From positions 1-21,975 of the forward strand of contig JAKSYS010000820.1 of the NCBI GenBank assembly GCA_022925895.1: 21,975 nt of DNA, in the 5' to 3' direction. Positions 1-9,394 of the stretch are shown piece by piece (the first letter of the stretch is position 1; every line of letters starts with the position of its first letter). A model generated the notes under the pieces. It was not told the origin of the DNA and did no database searches. It worked only from the letters and a program-made list of their open reading frames with translations. The DNA comes from Fragilaria crotonensis. Its lineage: Eukaryota; Bacillariophyta; Fragilariophyceae; Fragilariales; Fragilariaceae. The position numbers were made by a program, and so were the translations under genes.

Positions 1-245
1 CTGACAGTCAGCAAAAATTTGCTTATGGTCAGTAAAAAATTGCTGACGGTCAGTAAAAATTTGCTGACGGTCAAGAGAAATTACTGACGTAGGAACATAC
101 TATGTGTCCACGAAAACTTCTTAAAGACAAATCAGATTTTCTGACGGTCAGCAATTATTTACTGACGGTCAGTGATTTTTTGCTGACGGTCAGTAAATAT
201 TTACTGTCGGTCAGCAATTTTTTACTGACGGTCAGCAATTTTTTA
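1..245. repeat. Two inverted blocks of a 21-bp tandem repeat with palindromic CTGACGGTCAG core
   Basis: Block 1 (1-83) has four units of 20-21 bp and block 2 (141-245) has five units of 21 bp. Each unit has the near-palindrome CTGACGGTCAG followed by a 10-bp AT-rich spacer. In block 1 the spacer reads TAAAAATTTG; in block 2 the reverse strand reads TAAAAAATTG, so the two blocks face each other across a 57-bp non-repeated middle. A decayed half unit follows at 246-262. The array touches the window edge and may continue to the left. Because 21 is a multiple of three, block 2 also reads through as a heptad-like peptide, which I regard as a by-product. Confidence 0.9.
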
Positions 246-705
246 CTTACGAAGAGAAAACCTTGCCGGCTCGTTTGCTTCGACCAATGGAGCTACAAAT
301 CTCGCAATACATACAAATGGGAAGATCCCTGACGCATATCTGACGACGGTCATAAACTTAACGGCTGAAACGTGCTTGGGCCGGACCTTCCAGCTCGGTA
401 GCAGCATTGCTATGCATGGCCATGGAACTATAAAAGACTTGAGGATTTTTTGAAGGGCCTTCAGAATATGAGCCCTGAAAGCTGTAAGCACCTCTACCAG
501 TTGAAGTTGTCAAACAGAAAAGAAATTGACGTGAAGTATTGCGTTCCAATTGTATCTTTTCTGTGCGCATCGGCCTATGTAGTAAGGTGCTCCTCGTGAG
601 ATCCACCAGGATGCCAGTACGCTTGCAACTTGTTGAGACAGATCAATAATAAGTGCACACACTTGATCACCAGGGTCAAATTCTGTACAGTAAGACACAT
701 TGATG
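246..705. other. Intergenic, no gene recognised
   Basis: This stretch lies between the 21-bp repeat field and the stop codon of the FemAB-like gene. It has short open frames on both strands, but none shows a recognisable domain or motif, and they overlap in several frames. A few isolated CTGACG fragments near 310-350 look like leftovers of the adjacent repeat. It probably includes the 3' untranslated region of the minus-strand gene ending at 706. Confidence 0.5.
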
Positions 706-2263
706 CTACGAGCCTGGCACTTTATTGGCACGTTCTTTGGATGCAACCGAGCTTCTCGATTTCAGGTATTCACGAAGCTCCACGTTATTCTCAGTCTCAT
801 ACTCAAGAACTGGCTAACAGCACGACGAAGACCTGGATGGCAGATATAGTGTGTTGAATGAATAAGCGCGGGATCAAAGCCTCTGGCCCACTTGTAATCT
901 GCAAACAAGTACATCGTCAGGCACAAGCTGAAGCATTCGGGTCCGTTTTGTGCCGGGCCCCTCTACTACTTACCACCTCCTCCGGCTCCAGGCTCCATTC
1001 GCCTGATGTTGTTATTGATACAAAACTCAATCGCGGACCAGTAGCAAGTCTCAAAGTGCAAATTCTTTATCTCTCGCCCAGGCAGACAACCCCAGTATCG
1101 GCCGTAAAAGACACCATTCTTGACAATGTTGAAGGTCCCGGCAAAGACATCTTCGGCACGCAGTTCCTCGCCACTCGATCGCGGACGTGCACAGAGAAAG
1201 CACAAACTGCGTATAAAGTCGCTTTTGGCAAGGCGTTGAAAGAATTCCAGCGTGAGGTATTGTCGTCCCCAAATCATTTTATCAACCGTTGAGAGGTAGA
1301 TTTCAAACATCCGTTCCACTAAGCCATCGTATTTGAGAATATCTGCACCCATCACGCTGTCAATTCGAATATCTTCCTCCTCCAGAACTAAGCGCCTCTC
1401 TCGTTTAATTGTTATGCGCCGTTTCGATTTGAAACAACTCAGGTAATCATCAAACGATGTGTAGGGCTGTCCTCCGCTGTTCGAATTTTCATTCGTCCAG
1501 TGATACTGTATCGACGTCCGACGAAGATAGCCACTTCCTTTATTCATGGAAATCCGATTCAACATATCTTTCACCTGATTAGAGAAACTTTGTTGTTGCT
1601 CATCGCCTTCGGGATCACTTCCCACTGATTTCAAAGAGGCAGCGACCCCGACAACTCAGTGGCTTCAGATTCGGTTAGAAAATTGAAATGAATGCTTGAA
1701 AGCTGATTCGATTCCGCTACTTGTATCAGAAGGTCGCTACAGCTTTCCGCACCTGACTTATCTCCGCGTCACGAAACGTTTCCCACACTTCAGGTTTTAA
1801 TAGAATTCGGTGCCCTGTCGCAGGCGTAAATGGGACAGCGACTAACAGTTTCGGATAGTAAGTGATTCCAGATTGGTACGCCGCGTCTGCCCAGGAGTTG
1901 TCGAAGATAAACTCCCCCCATGGAGTGTCCTTTGATGTAGAGTGGCACGTATCCCAGTGTTTGACCGTCAATTAGAATGCAAACGTGTTGTGGTGCCCAT
2001 CCTGTCGCCGGTGAGGCGCAGCCTGACTCTTCCAGACAGGACAGCCAAGCATGTTCTAAGAAGGGAGAGGATTCCTCCTGGAGACAGGAATTCCAGTCCT
2101 CGGAGGGTATGCTAGTGATGGAGGGTTGCAACGCGAATGAAATCTTTTTCGAGTACAACTGTGAGATAATTCGATTGTTGGCACGGTGTAACAGTCTTCC
2201 ATCGGTGAAACTTCGGCATCGTCCAATCAGCAACGGTACCACAAGGAGGGTGTGTATGAGCAT
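706..2263 (-). CDS. FemAB-like (PF04339, DUF482) acyltransferase-fold protein, two exons, with frame slips
   Basis: Exon 1 is 2263-974 and exon 2 is 898-706, about 494 residues in all. Family hallmarks appear in order: GHSMGEFIFDNSWADA, YYPKLLVAVPFTP, a Lys/Arg-rich KRRITIKRERR block, STVDKMIWGRQYLT, FYGRYWGCLPG, LHFETCYWSAIEFC, then EPGAGGGDYKWARGFDPA running across the splice site. The family has a GNAT/FemAB fold; its bacterial members are annotated as peptidoglycan biosynthesis or recognition proteins, and the substrate in algae is unknown. The N terminus (MLIHTLLVVPLLIG then CRSF) resembles a signal peptide with an aromatic residue after it, so plastid or secretory targeting is possible. 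The reading frame slips by one base near 1916 (one extra G in a run of six), 1730, 1635 and 805, while conservation continues on each side. The start is the only ATG before the hydrophobic stretch. Confidence 0.85.
899..973 (-). other. Intron of the FemAB-like gene (75 bp)
   Basis: On the minus strand the donor is GTAAGTAG and the acceptor is TTGTTTGCAG. Splicing joins GGA GGT G to AT TAC AAG, which restores the conserved GAGGGDYKWARGF motif of the family. Confidence 0.9.
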
Positions 2264-2774
2264 TCTCGTAGTCGTCTATCTCGCGCCTTGAGTGAAGTGG
2301 TCCGTTACCGCGCTCTCAACTATTAAGCCATGTCCTACATCGATGGTGGATGGACAACAGTCAACAGCAGCACATGCAGAAATTGATACTGTGGAGTGTT
2401 GAGACAGGAATCGACAGGAATGCCGGCGTGGAAAATGGCACTGTACGATGGACCCAGTACTATTACTCTATTGCACAGGCATAACGGCATATCACACGCA
2501 CCCTCGCACCTCGCGCAGATCCTTTCTAGTCTGACAGTACATCATACTACAGTACTTGTAACCTGTACAAAACTACCGGTAGCTCCGAGTACCAGGTACC
2601 ACCAGTATTCGGGCGAATAATGTCTTCTTCATGAATCGAAAAAATTTGAACCGAAACACAGGACCCGGCTTATACTGCGTTCGCAATGATACTATAGAAC
2701 AACAATACGCGTACTACATGTAACACTAAAGAGTAAATGTAACACTTTTCTCAAAAACAAGAAAGATGAATTCT
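2264..2774. other. Intergenic spacer with GTAC-rich 5' flank of the FemAB-like gene
   Basis: This separates two minus-strand genes in tandem. Between 2442 and 2601 there are seven GTAC tetranucleotides, where about 0.6 would be expected by chance. The 10-bp palindrome CTACCGGTAG is at 2573-2582. The part nearest 2774 is AT-rich and should hold the 3' end of the MAP kinase transcript. No convincing gene is visible. Confidence 0.55.
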
Positions 2775-4403
2775 TTACATTTCATGCAAACCGATGGCAG
2801 CAACTCGACGGGGCGCAACGGGCAAGCACGATGGACGGAAAGAACCTACTTCGCGCCATATGAGCTCCTTGAGTCTCAACCTGTTAAGATTTTCCTTTTC
2901 GAAACTGAAGTCGAACGGTCTCTTGGCTACTGGTTCATCTTGTGGACTGTGAAGTTGCGAAAAAAACGGATGAGCAAGTGCCTGTTCCACAGTGATGCGC
3001 CTTCGCGGATGGATTTGCAGCATCTTCCGAAGGAGGTCCAAGGCCGGACGCGGGGTGCCCGGAAATTGACGGGTAAATGGCGCCGACGGCAGATCTGGTA
3101 GCTTGCGCAAAAATCGCTTTGCTTTGTCAGATGTGACAAAGTCTAGGTGCTCTTCTGGCAATTTCCCAAGCTTTTCGTTAATGATGGTCAACTGCAAAAA
3201 CACAGTATGTGAGCAAAGGCATCAGGCACGCGAGGAAATCATATAGCACTTCCATACCTGATCAATGTAGTCATCGCCCGGAAAGTACGGCTTGCGGAGG
3301 ATGAGTTCTGCGAAAATGCACCCTACACTCCAAATGTCGACGGGTTTGGAGTATTGGTGACAAGCGAGCATTATCTCAGGTGCTCGGTACCATCTTGTCA
3401 CAACATACTCAGTTAGCATCATAGTCGAAACTCGATCAGAATGGATGCCGCGTGCGAGTCCGAAGTCGCAGATTTTCAAGTCGCAATTCGAGTTGACCAG
3501 CAAGTTCGACGGCTTAAGGTCGCGGTGAATGACATTAGCGGAGTGAATGCATTTGAGTCCTCGAAGAACCTGGTAAGCAAAGTACTGTACATGGTCGATC
3601 GAAAGTGTCTGCTTGGAGTAGATAATACGATGCAAATCCGTCTCCATCAGGTCAGCGACAATGTAGACGTCGTTGAAGTCATCGACGCACTTCACTTGAG
3701 GCGGCATCATGTCGAGAATTCCAACAATGTTTTCGTGGTTGAAGTGTTTCAGCAGCTTGATCTCCCTGAGAATTCGTTTGGCATCAATTTCGTCATTGAA
3801 AGCTCTTGCGACCATCTTGATGGCTACATTCCTTTTTTTCATCGAATCCTTAGCAGATATGACAACACCATAGGCTCCTGATCCGACAGTTCGAATAAGA
3901 GAGTATCGTTTATCAATCGTGAAAGTTTCCTTTCCAGCCTTGAAACTATGGGTCTCACATTGCCGATCTGACGCTTCCATGACAACGTCCATCCCTAGGT
4001 CAGATGAGTACGAAGCATCATCAGCCATGGAATATGAGCTGGTTGCTGCCGCGGTCGATGCAGTGGCGAGTGTGTGAACGTCCATTTCATCATGGCTAGT
4101 ACCTTTGTGTGCGATTTTCTGTGGATTATAAATATCATCATTGTGCATTGGTCTATTCACTGAGCGACTTCGCGGTGGTTTTGACATGTTTTGTGATGTT
4201 GAAGAAAACGCTGCAGGAATTGAGGGTGTGCATGATGGCATGGACATTCTCTTCGTCCACTCGTAAACTTGGCCCACAAGGGTGTCAGTATCTGGCTTTG
4301 GCTTAGAGGTGTATAGACGTCTCGTAGAAGGTGAACTGTCGCTTTGAGTGATTCGGCCACCTCCTTCGCCAGGGGCAGCCGATGTAGGGATTGGTACTGA
4401 CAC
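2775..4403 (-). CDS. Mitogen-activated protein kinase (ERK-type, TEY), two exons
   Basis: Exon 1 runs to 3258 and exon 2 is 3191-2775, giving about 520 residues counted from the GTG at 4403. Kinase landmarks, numbered from there: glycine loop GSGAYGVV 174-181, catalytic Lys196, alpha-C Glu214, HRDLKPSN 293-300, DFG 313-315, activation lip TEY 331-333, WYRAPE 338-343. Exon 2 supplies the C lobe and the MAPK tail ([16 protein letters not shown]). TEY marks targets of dual-specificity MAPK kinases. About 160 residues before the kinase domain are Ser/Thr/Pro-rich and look disordered. The start is uncertain: no ATG lies between the in-frame stop at 4419-4421 and 4247, where the first in-frame ATG occurs. 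A CAG acceptor just before 4413 suggests an upstream first exon. No frame slip is seen in this gene. Confidence 0.92.
3192..3257 (-). other. Intron of the MAP kinase gene (66 bp)
   Basis: The minus-strand donor is GTATGG after ...GATCAG, and the acceptor is TTTTTGCAG. Splicing joins DDYIDQ to LTIINEKLG in phase 0, the normal MAPK sequence order. Reading through instead ends in a stop after [11 protein letters not shown]. Confidence 0.93.
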
Positions 4404-4418
4404 CGGAATGTTGCTGAG

Positions 4419-4840
4419 TTATCGCACGGGTATCAGCTTCCGTGCTGAGGATATGCTGCTTTCAAGTAAACAGGGAGACACACTGTTTGATTCAATTAAG
4501 ACTTGCAGGAATGTGGCTGTCAAACACAGAGCAAGTCAGAAAATCGTTGTTATTAGGACCTGCCGTCTGCTGTGATGCGCAAATGTCGTTTCCAAAATGT
4601 GAGAGGTGGATTCATGTCATATATCAACAGGAATGAAGATCATATATGACCGCTCAAAACGAATGTACTGAGAATACGCAAAAAATATTTCGCACCACAT
4701 CGTCAACGGTAACCGCTTTTTCACCGTATGCAATTTAGTTGGGGGGTCAACTGTCTGGTACTACAATACCGGGGACTCCAGTAGGCATATGTACTTTAGT
4801 ACTGGAGACTGGAGTACTCTTTCCGGTAGGACTTGTACTA
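4419..4840. other. Intergenic, GTAC-rich upstream region of the MAP kinase gene
   Basis: No protein-coding gene is recognised. An upstream MAP kinase exon may lie near 4530-4615: an ATG on the minus strand there starts a short frame compatible in phase with the 4413 acceptor, but its donor (GTCCTA) is weak. Five GTAC words cluster at 4742-4840, and the palindrome CTACCGGTAG is at 4838-4847 on the border of the adjacent MITE. Confidence 0.4.
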
Positions 4841-5214
4841 CCGGTAGCCAGGCTGTGTTATTTTGGGAAAGTTCCCCAAAACACCAAAATAGCTTATTTC
4901 GGGACATTTTTGAAACTTATTTTGGGAACTTTAATTGGGAACGTTACAGTACACAGTACAGTGTGAGTCCTACGTAATTCCTACGTGGATCGTCAGTATA
5001 TCGATGACATCATACAGTAATACAGTAATTCAGTAATACTATGACCGAGTCCAGTACGACGCCAATCCAACAAAGATTCGGGCGATGGCCAGTTGATCTC
5101 TACTGAATCCTACGTATTCTACACGGTTTAAATCGGGAACTTTTGAAATGTTTAATTGGGAATAAATTCCCAAAATAAGAAAAAGTTCCCAAAATAACAC
5201 AGCCTGCCGGTAGC
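4841..5214. mobile_element. hAT-like MITE with 8-bp target site duplication
   Basis: A perfect 21-bp terminal inverted repeat (4849-4869 and 5186-5206) starts CAGGCTGTGTTATTTTGG and encloses 358 bp. It is flanked on both sides by the identical direct repeat CCGGTAGC (4841-4848 and 5207-5214). An 8-bp duplication with CA...TG ends is characteristic of the hAT superfamily. Subterminal copies of ATTTTGGGAA occur in both arms. It has no coding capacity, so it must be mobilised in trans. Open frames running through it are artefacts. Confidence 0.85.
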
Positions 5215-5300
5215 TACCTGCAGCATTGAGCATTGAGTACTGACGTACACGGTAGTGGCATTTTACGCGATTCGTCCTTCATGCATGGGGGCGGGATTCC

Positions 5301-5450
5301 ATTAGAATGCAGTGAAATGACGTCAACTATGACGTCACCATACTGAGGCCTGCATGTACTTCCTACGGTGATACAGTACTCCAGTACGACAGTACCATAC
5401 GGAGAGCATGCTGATTGGTACGACATGACGTCATTTCACTGCATTCTAAT
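5301..5450. repeat. 150-bp inverted-repeat element, 25-bp perfect arms carrying TGACGTCA
   Basis: The arms 5301-5325 and 5426-5450 are exact reverse complements (ATTAGAATGCAGTGAAATGA and the following CGTCA). The middle holds several GTAC words. TA dinucleotides sit inside both arms (5303-5304 and 5447-5448), so a TA-duplicating MITE bounded by GAATGCAGTG is possible. No longer direct repeat flanks it, so its nature as a transposon is unproven. Confidence 0.75.
5318..5433. promoter_or_regulatory. Cluster of three CRE-type TGACGTCA palindromes
   Basis: TGACGTCA occurs at 5318-5325, 5330-5337 and 5426-5433; a fourth copy at 5867-5874 lies inside the transposon, upstream of its coding region. 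TGACGTCA is the consensus cAMP-response/bZIP site. In diatoms, related TGACGT elements act in CO2/cAMP-responsive promoters. Two of the sites are built into the arms of the inverted repeat. Binding here is inferred from the word alone. Confidence 0.45.
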
Positions 5451-5747
5451 CGGTAGTGTGTAGTGCTTAGTGCTTATCATACTACTGGGGAATGTCTATG
5501 GAAGGTCCGGCCACGCACCTCTGCTTGGTATTAATTGCATGTATGCATAGAAGCGACGAGAAGAAACGTGATTTTACCACACCTCCCTTGATGAAAGCCT
5601 GCAGATAGGAAATTGCAATAGGCAAAAAAATTCTATCTATGTCATTAAGGCTCAATCAATGCAACTGGCAAACAGGGGGAATGGTTTGAAGCAAAAAAGA
5701 ATCAGTTTTTGTCATCACCAATCACTGGAAACATTTGCATATGGAGT

Positions 5748-5787
5748 CCCACCTGTCCCACCTGTCACCTGTCCCACCTCCCACCTC
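5748..5787. repeat. Short CCCACCTGT-type simple repeat
   Basis: Imperfect tandem copies of a CCCACCTGT/CACCTGT word form a 40-bp C-rich, purine-poor stretch just outside the left end of the Tc1/mariner-like element. Confidence 0.8.
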
Positions 5788-5790
5788 GTA

Positions 5791-8700
5791 CAGCTGGTTT
5801 TTCGTTGTGAAATCCTGGCGCGGGTCCTAGTATTAGAGCTACGCTGTGCCGATATCTCTGCCAATATGACGTCACGAGATCGAGAATTTCTCGTGTTGGA
5901 AGTAAGGCTTCTACAATGAACTTCCATGCCGTCGTTTGCAAGATTTCCATTCCAATCTATCGACTTGCCTCCTGCCATTGCCTTCCAAAGTAACTCAGTT
6001 ACCCCTCTGTTTGGGTTAAGCTTATAGATACGATGGCTGACAAAGGCAGATACTCAATTTTGACTGATGCTGTCATGTTACTCCGATCAGACAGCACGTA
6101 CGGACCTAGATTGTCCAATTCCTGGTTGCCTGCATCAACTTGGGTTCAAGCATTAATGAAATCAGATCTTGTTGATGCTTCCCTCATTATTGATGAAAAG
6201 AAGTTCAACACTGCCATGTCCAAGTCTATTTCTTTTGGAGAAGTGATGCAAAGATTTGACGGATCAAACATGACCGGAGTTTTCAGGATCACATTTCAGA
6301 AGAAGTTCTTTTACTTTTTCACCGAAGAGTCAAAGCAGATCAGATACCCATTCCCTCTGAACAATGCATGGAAAGAAAGGGTTATGGATGCAGCTGCGAA
6401 TGTGCTTGCTATTCCAAGCACACGATCAAGACCCTCAACTAGTCACGACGACCATACTTGCGTGATGGTATCAGCACTGATACGGAAGAAGGCACCGAAG
6501 GGAATGAAGGAAATGTTGATGAATCTCCAAACAAGCGACCAAGGATAGGAGATGATCTTGAAATGACTGATGCGTTGTGCTCCACAAGTTACTGGCCATG
6601 TAGTCCAGAGTCATACAAGTGTTTCGGCCGAAGAAGCAACAAGGGACACAAAGTACGAATGATGATTTTGATTCCGAAACCCCGATGGAAGCAGTTCAGA
6701 GGAGGATTGCACTGCTTCAAAGTGTTCACGAGAAAGAGGATAATTGGAGGAATGTCATAGTAGGTAGAGATGATGACAATGTGTGCACCAAGGTCGAGAT
6801 ATGTGAGATTCGACAACGATCAACTTTTCTTTGTTACGCCTACCAATTGGCGCTTGAGAAAATGAATGACTTGTCATGGCATGACTGCTGCAAAGAGGCA
6901 TGCAAACTTTTGAACACATTTGGAATGAAGCAAGCTACGTTCTACAAAACAGTTGCGAGGTGGAATATCATCTTCAGGAAGTTCGAAGCCTTCCCGCACC
7001 CAAACTTGTACGTTCAGTGCGGTAAGCGACCTCTTCCACGACTTCTTGAAGTGTATCCATGTGCGAAGGAGCAGATTGTTGCATTCGGTGTAAAGAATCT
7101 GTCGCATTTATCGATTGAATCAGTTTATCAATTCATCCATTCAACCGTCATCCCAAGACTTGCTAAGTTGTGGAAAAGTGAATCGGCAAATGCTGATGCT
7201 AGTGGTAGTTCCACGACTGCAACGACAACAACAACCTCGAGTCCGAGCGCACACACTACTTCTTCTAGTACCAGTAATCCTACTAGCAATCTTCTTGCCG
7301 ACGACAATCGAGACGAGCATGGTGGCAACATCATTGAATTGTTCCTACGTGCACACAGGCTTAAAAACTTGAGCTTCACAACATCATGGCGCTGGATGCG
7401 ATTGCTAGGATTTAAGTATGACACACGAAGAAAGAGTTTTTACGTCGACGGTCATGAACGTGAAGACGTTGTAGCACATCGATACTCGTTCTGCAAGAAC
7501 TATCTAACAGTTCTTGAGCCGTGTTGTCGGCGTTGGATTCAGCTTCCTTTGAGTGAAGCTATTGCTATCAAAACTTTGGACACAGAACTTGGACACCACT
7601 ACTACGATATTATAAGTGATGAGAATCGAATCGAGTTTCACATTGACTATTGGAAAAATTGCATATCAAGAATAAAAACTTCCGACGAGGCACCGCGGTG
7701 TATTGAAGCGACAACCAGCATTCGAGTTTCATCATCAGTCAGGCCACTCATGATAATTGGCCAAGACGAATCGGTGTTCTCTCAGTACCTCCTTTCTTCT
7801 AAACAATGGATCGGTCCGAAAGGGCAGGTGCCTCTTTTGCCGAAGTCGGAGGGGGATGGTTACATGTTGTCAGCCTTTGTTTCGCGTGAGTTTGGCTTTG
7901 GAAGGCAGATGTCAGGCGATGAGTTAGCAGAAGTCAATATGGCAAGGCAAACGACAGCACTTGGTGGTGGAACTTACAGAGATACGACAGCTGCAATGGA
8001 AATCTTAGGAACAACGAGAAAGCCGAATTTGAAAGAGTCTCCTTTTGTGAAATACTTGTTCATCGGCATCAACAACGAGGGATACTGGAACTCATACCAT
8101 ATGAGTTTACAATTAGAGGATGTGATTGATTGCGTGCGAGTTCTGTATCCAAACTTTGATCTGGTATTCTTGTTTGATCATTCACAGGGCCACGCTCGCA
8201 AACGCGACGGTGCCCTCAATGCCCTCAACATGTCAAAATACTACGGAGGAGCAAAAGAACAAATGAGAGACACAATCATAATGTCAGAAGAGGGTTATCT
8301 GGGCAAGCACTCACCAATCCTTGGCGTTGGCGACACGCAGTCAATGGTCTTTAAGACCGATGACTGTGGTCCATGGTACTTGACACCAGATCAACGAGAC
8401 CTGCAACGACGTGATCGAACAACAGGGAAAAGCAAAGTTGCAGAAAAAACAAAGAAGGCACTTCTTGAAGAACTTAACGAAACAGGCGTCATACTTCAAC
8501 AGAAGAGAGGTTACACCAAAAGAGAACTTCAAGATTTGGCGAGAGAGAATGGTATAGAAACGCACAAGGAGGTTGACAAAGTTCTACCGGGTTGGGAAGG
8601 GAAGTCTAAAGGCCTGCTCCAAGTTCTGTGGGAGAGAGGGCTGATCGATCCTCAATTGTTAGAGAAATATACTTTGGAAGGAAAGAAAGATCCGATATCA

Positions 8701-9392
8701 GGGCAGAGTGACTTACAGTATTCGCTACGAAACCTCATTGCCAGTTGTTCTGATTTTAAGGATGAAGAAACCGCACTACAATTTCTAGGATCACAGCTTG
8801 GGGTCCAGGTTCTTTTAACTCCGAAGTTCCACGCCGAGCTAGCAGGGGAAGGCATCGAATTTAGCTGGGGTCACGCAAAGGCATTCTACCGACACGTTCC
8901 TGTATCTAAAAAGAGGGGACGAGAGAATTTCAAACAACTTGTTAGAGATTCTACATGTCCAATGAATGTAATGACAAAGGAGCGGATGGAGAAGTTTGCT
9001 GCAAGAGCCCGCGCCTATATATGTACTTACCACCATATTAATGAGATGCAGCAGAGACGACAACAGCACCAAGCATCATCATCGGTTGCAAGTCTTGAAG
9101 ATCAAGGACTTCTTTATTCAGAAATCCAACGCCTGTCGAAACTATTCAAGTCCCATAGGTGTGCCTTGGACTTCGATCGAGGCTTTGTCAACAGTTTATT
9201 CAAAGAGGCACAGTCTAACAAGGAGCAGGATAATGAGGTGGAAGAATGATTATGCGTTTGTTTCTTGTGGTGCTGGAGGCTCGTCTGCTGAGGCAGCCAA
9301 AATATTACACCCATCGCTTAGTATAGAATTTAGTGTGCATAGTACAAATTTTACACAACGTACGCGAGGACTCTCGAACAAAAAACCAGCTG
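5791..9392 (+). mobile_element. Tc1/mariner-like DNA transposon (about 3.6 kb) with TA target duplication
   Basis: The left end at 5791 reads CAGCTGGTTTTTCGTT and the right end at 9392 is its near-perfect inverse (AACAAAAAACCAGCTG). Counting the flanking GTA/TAC, 15 bp match perfectly, followed by a few more matches after one mismatch. A TA dinucleotide directly abuts both ends (5789-5790 and 9393-9394), as expected for Tc1/mariner insertion. The single large gene inside (6033-9249) encodes a DDE transposase and ends 143 bp before the right end. The 5' leader of 242 bp contains one TGACGTCA site (5867-5874). TIRs this short could arise by chance once, but their position around the gene and the TA flanks support the call. 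Confidence 0.72.
6033..9249 (+). CDS. DDE-superfamily transposase of a Tc1/mariner-like element, about 1,070 residues
   Basis: The start is ATG at 6033. The frame slips by one missing base twice, once at 6443-6460 and once at 6604-6619; from 6619 to 9249 it is fully open. The N-terminal ~140 residues match no domain I recognise. An acidic linker follows with an NKRPRI basic patch (likely nuclear signal), then helical DNA-binding-type sequence, a Ser/Thr-rich linker (7199-7290), and the family block TTSWRWMRLLGFKYDTR...FYVDGHEREDVVAHR. The catalytic core has D in GQDESVF (7765), D in LFDHSQGH (8176) and E in GIEFSWGHAK (8857). Similar proteins, with motifs like KFHxELN-IE-WG, are widespread in fungi as DDE superfamily endonucleases. 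About 226 residues separate the second D from the E, against 30-40 in typical Tc1/mariner enzymes. All three acidic residues are present, so activity is plausible. Confidence 0.85.
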
Positions 9393-9394
9393 TA

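Noticed and set aside
1-245. CRISPR-like array
   Set aside because: The repeats are regular, but the spacers are AT-rich near-copies of each other, only 10 bp long, and the two blocks are inverted. The rest of the window is eukaryotic.
102-332. Small protein with LTVSNFL heptads
   Set aside because: It is only the 21-bp DNA repeat read in one frame; 21 is a multiple of three, and the repeat continues outside the frame.
858-1292. 144-residue plus-strand open frame
   Set aside because: It lies antisense to the conserved FemAB-like gene and its intron and has no recognisable motif.
3441-3881. 146-residue plus-strand open frame
   Set aside because: It is antisense to the MAP kinase catalytic domain, so it is a coding-bias shadow.
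4739-4966. Short open frames across the MITE
   Set aside because: They run through the terminal repeat and target site of a non-coding element.
6468-6608. Intron joining the transposase N-terminal frame to the core
   Set aside because: GTATCA...CCAG could be spliced, but the product enters a frame that stops at 6660. Two one-base slips keep the acidic NKRPRI linker and reach the core, so slips are preferred.
7128-7424. 98-residue minus-strand open frame
   Set aside because: It is the antisense of the Ser/Thr-rich linker in the transposase; low-complexity codons give long antisense frames.
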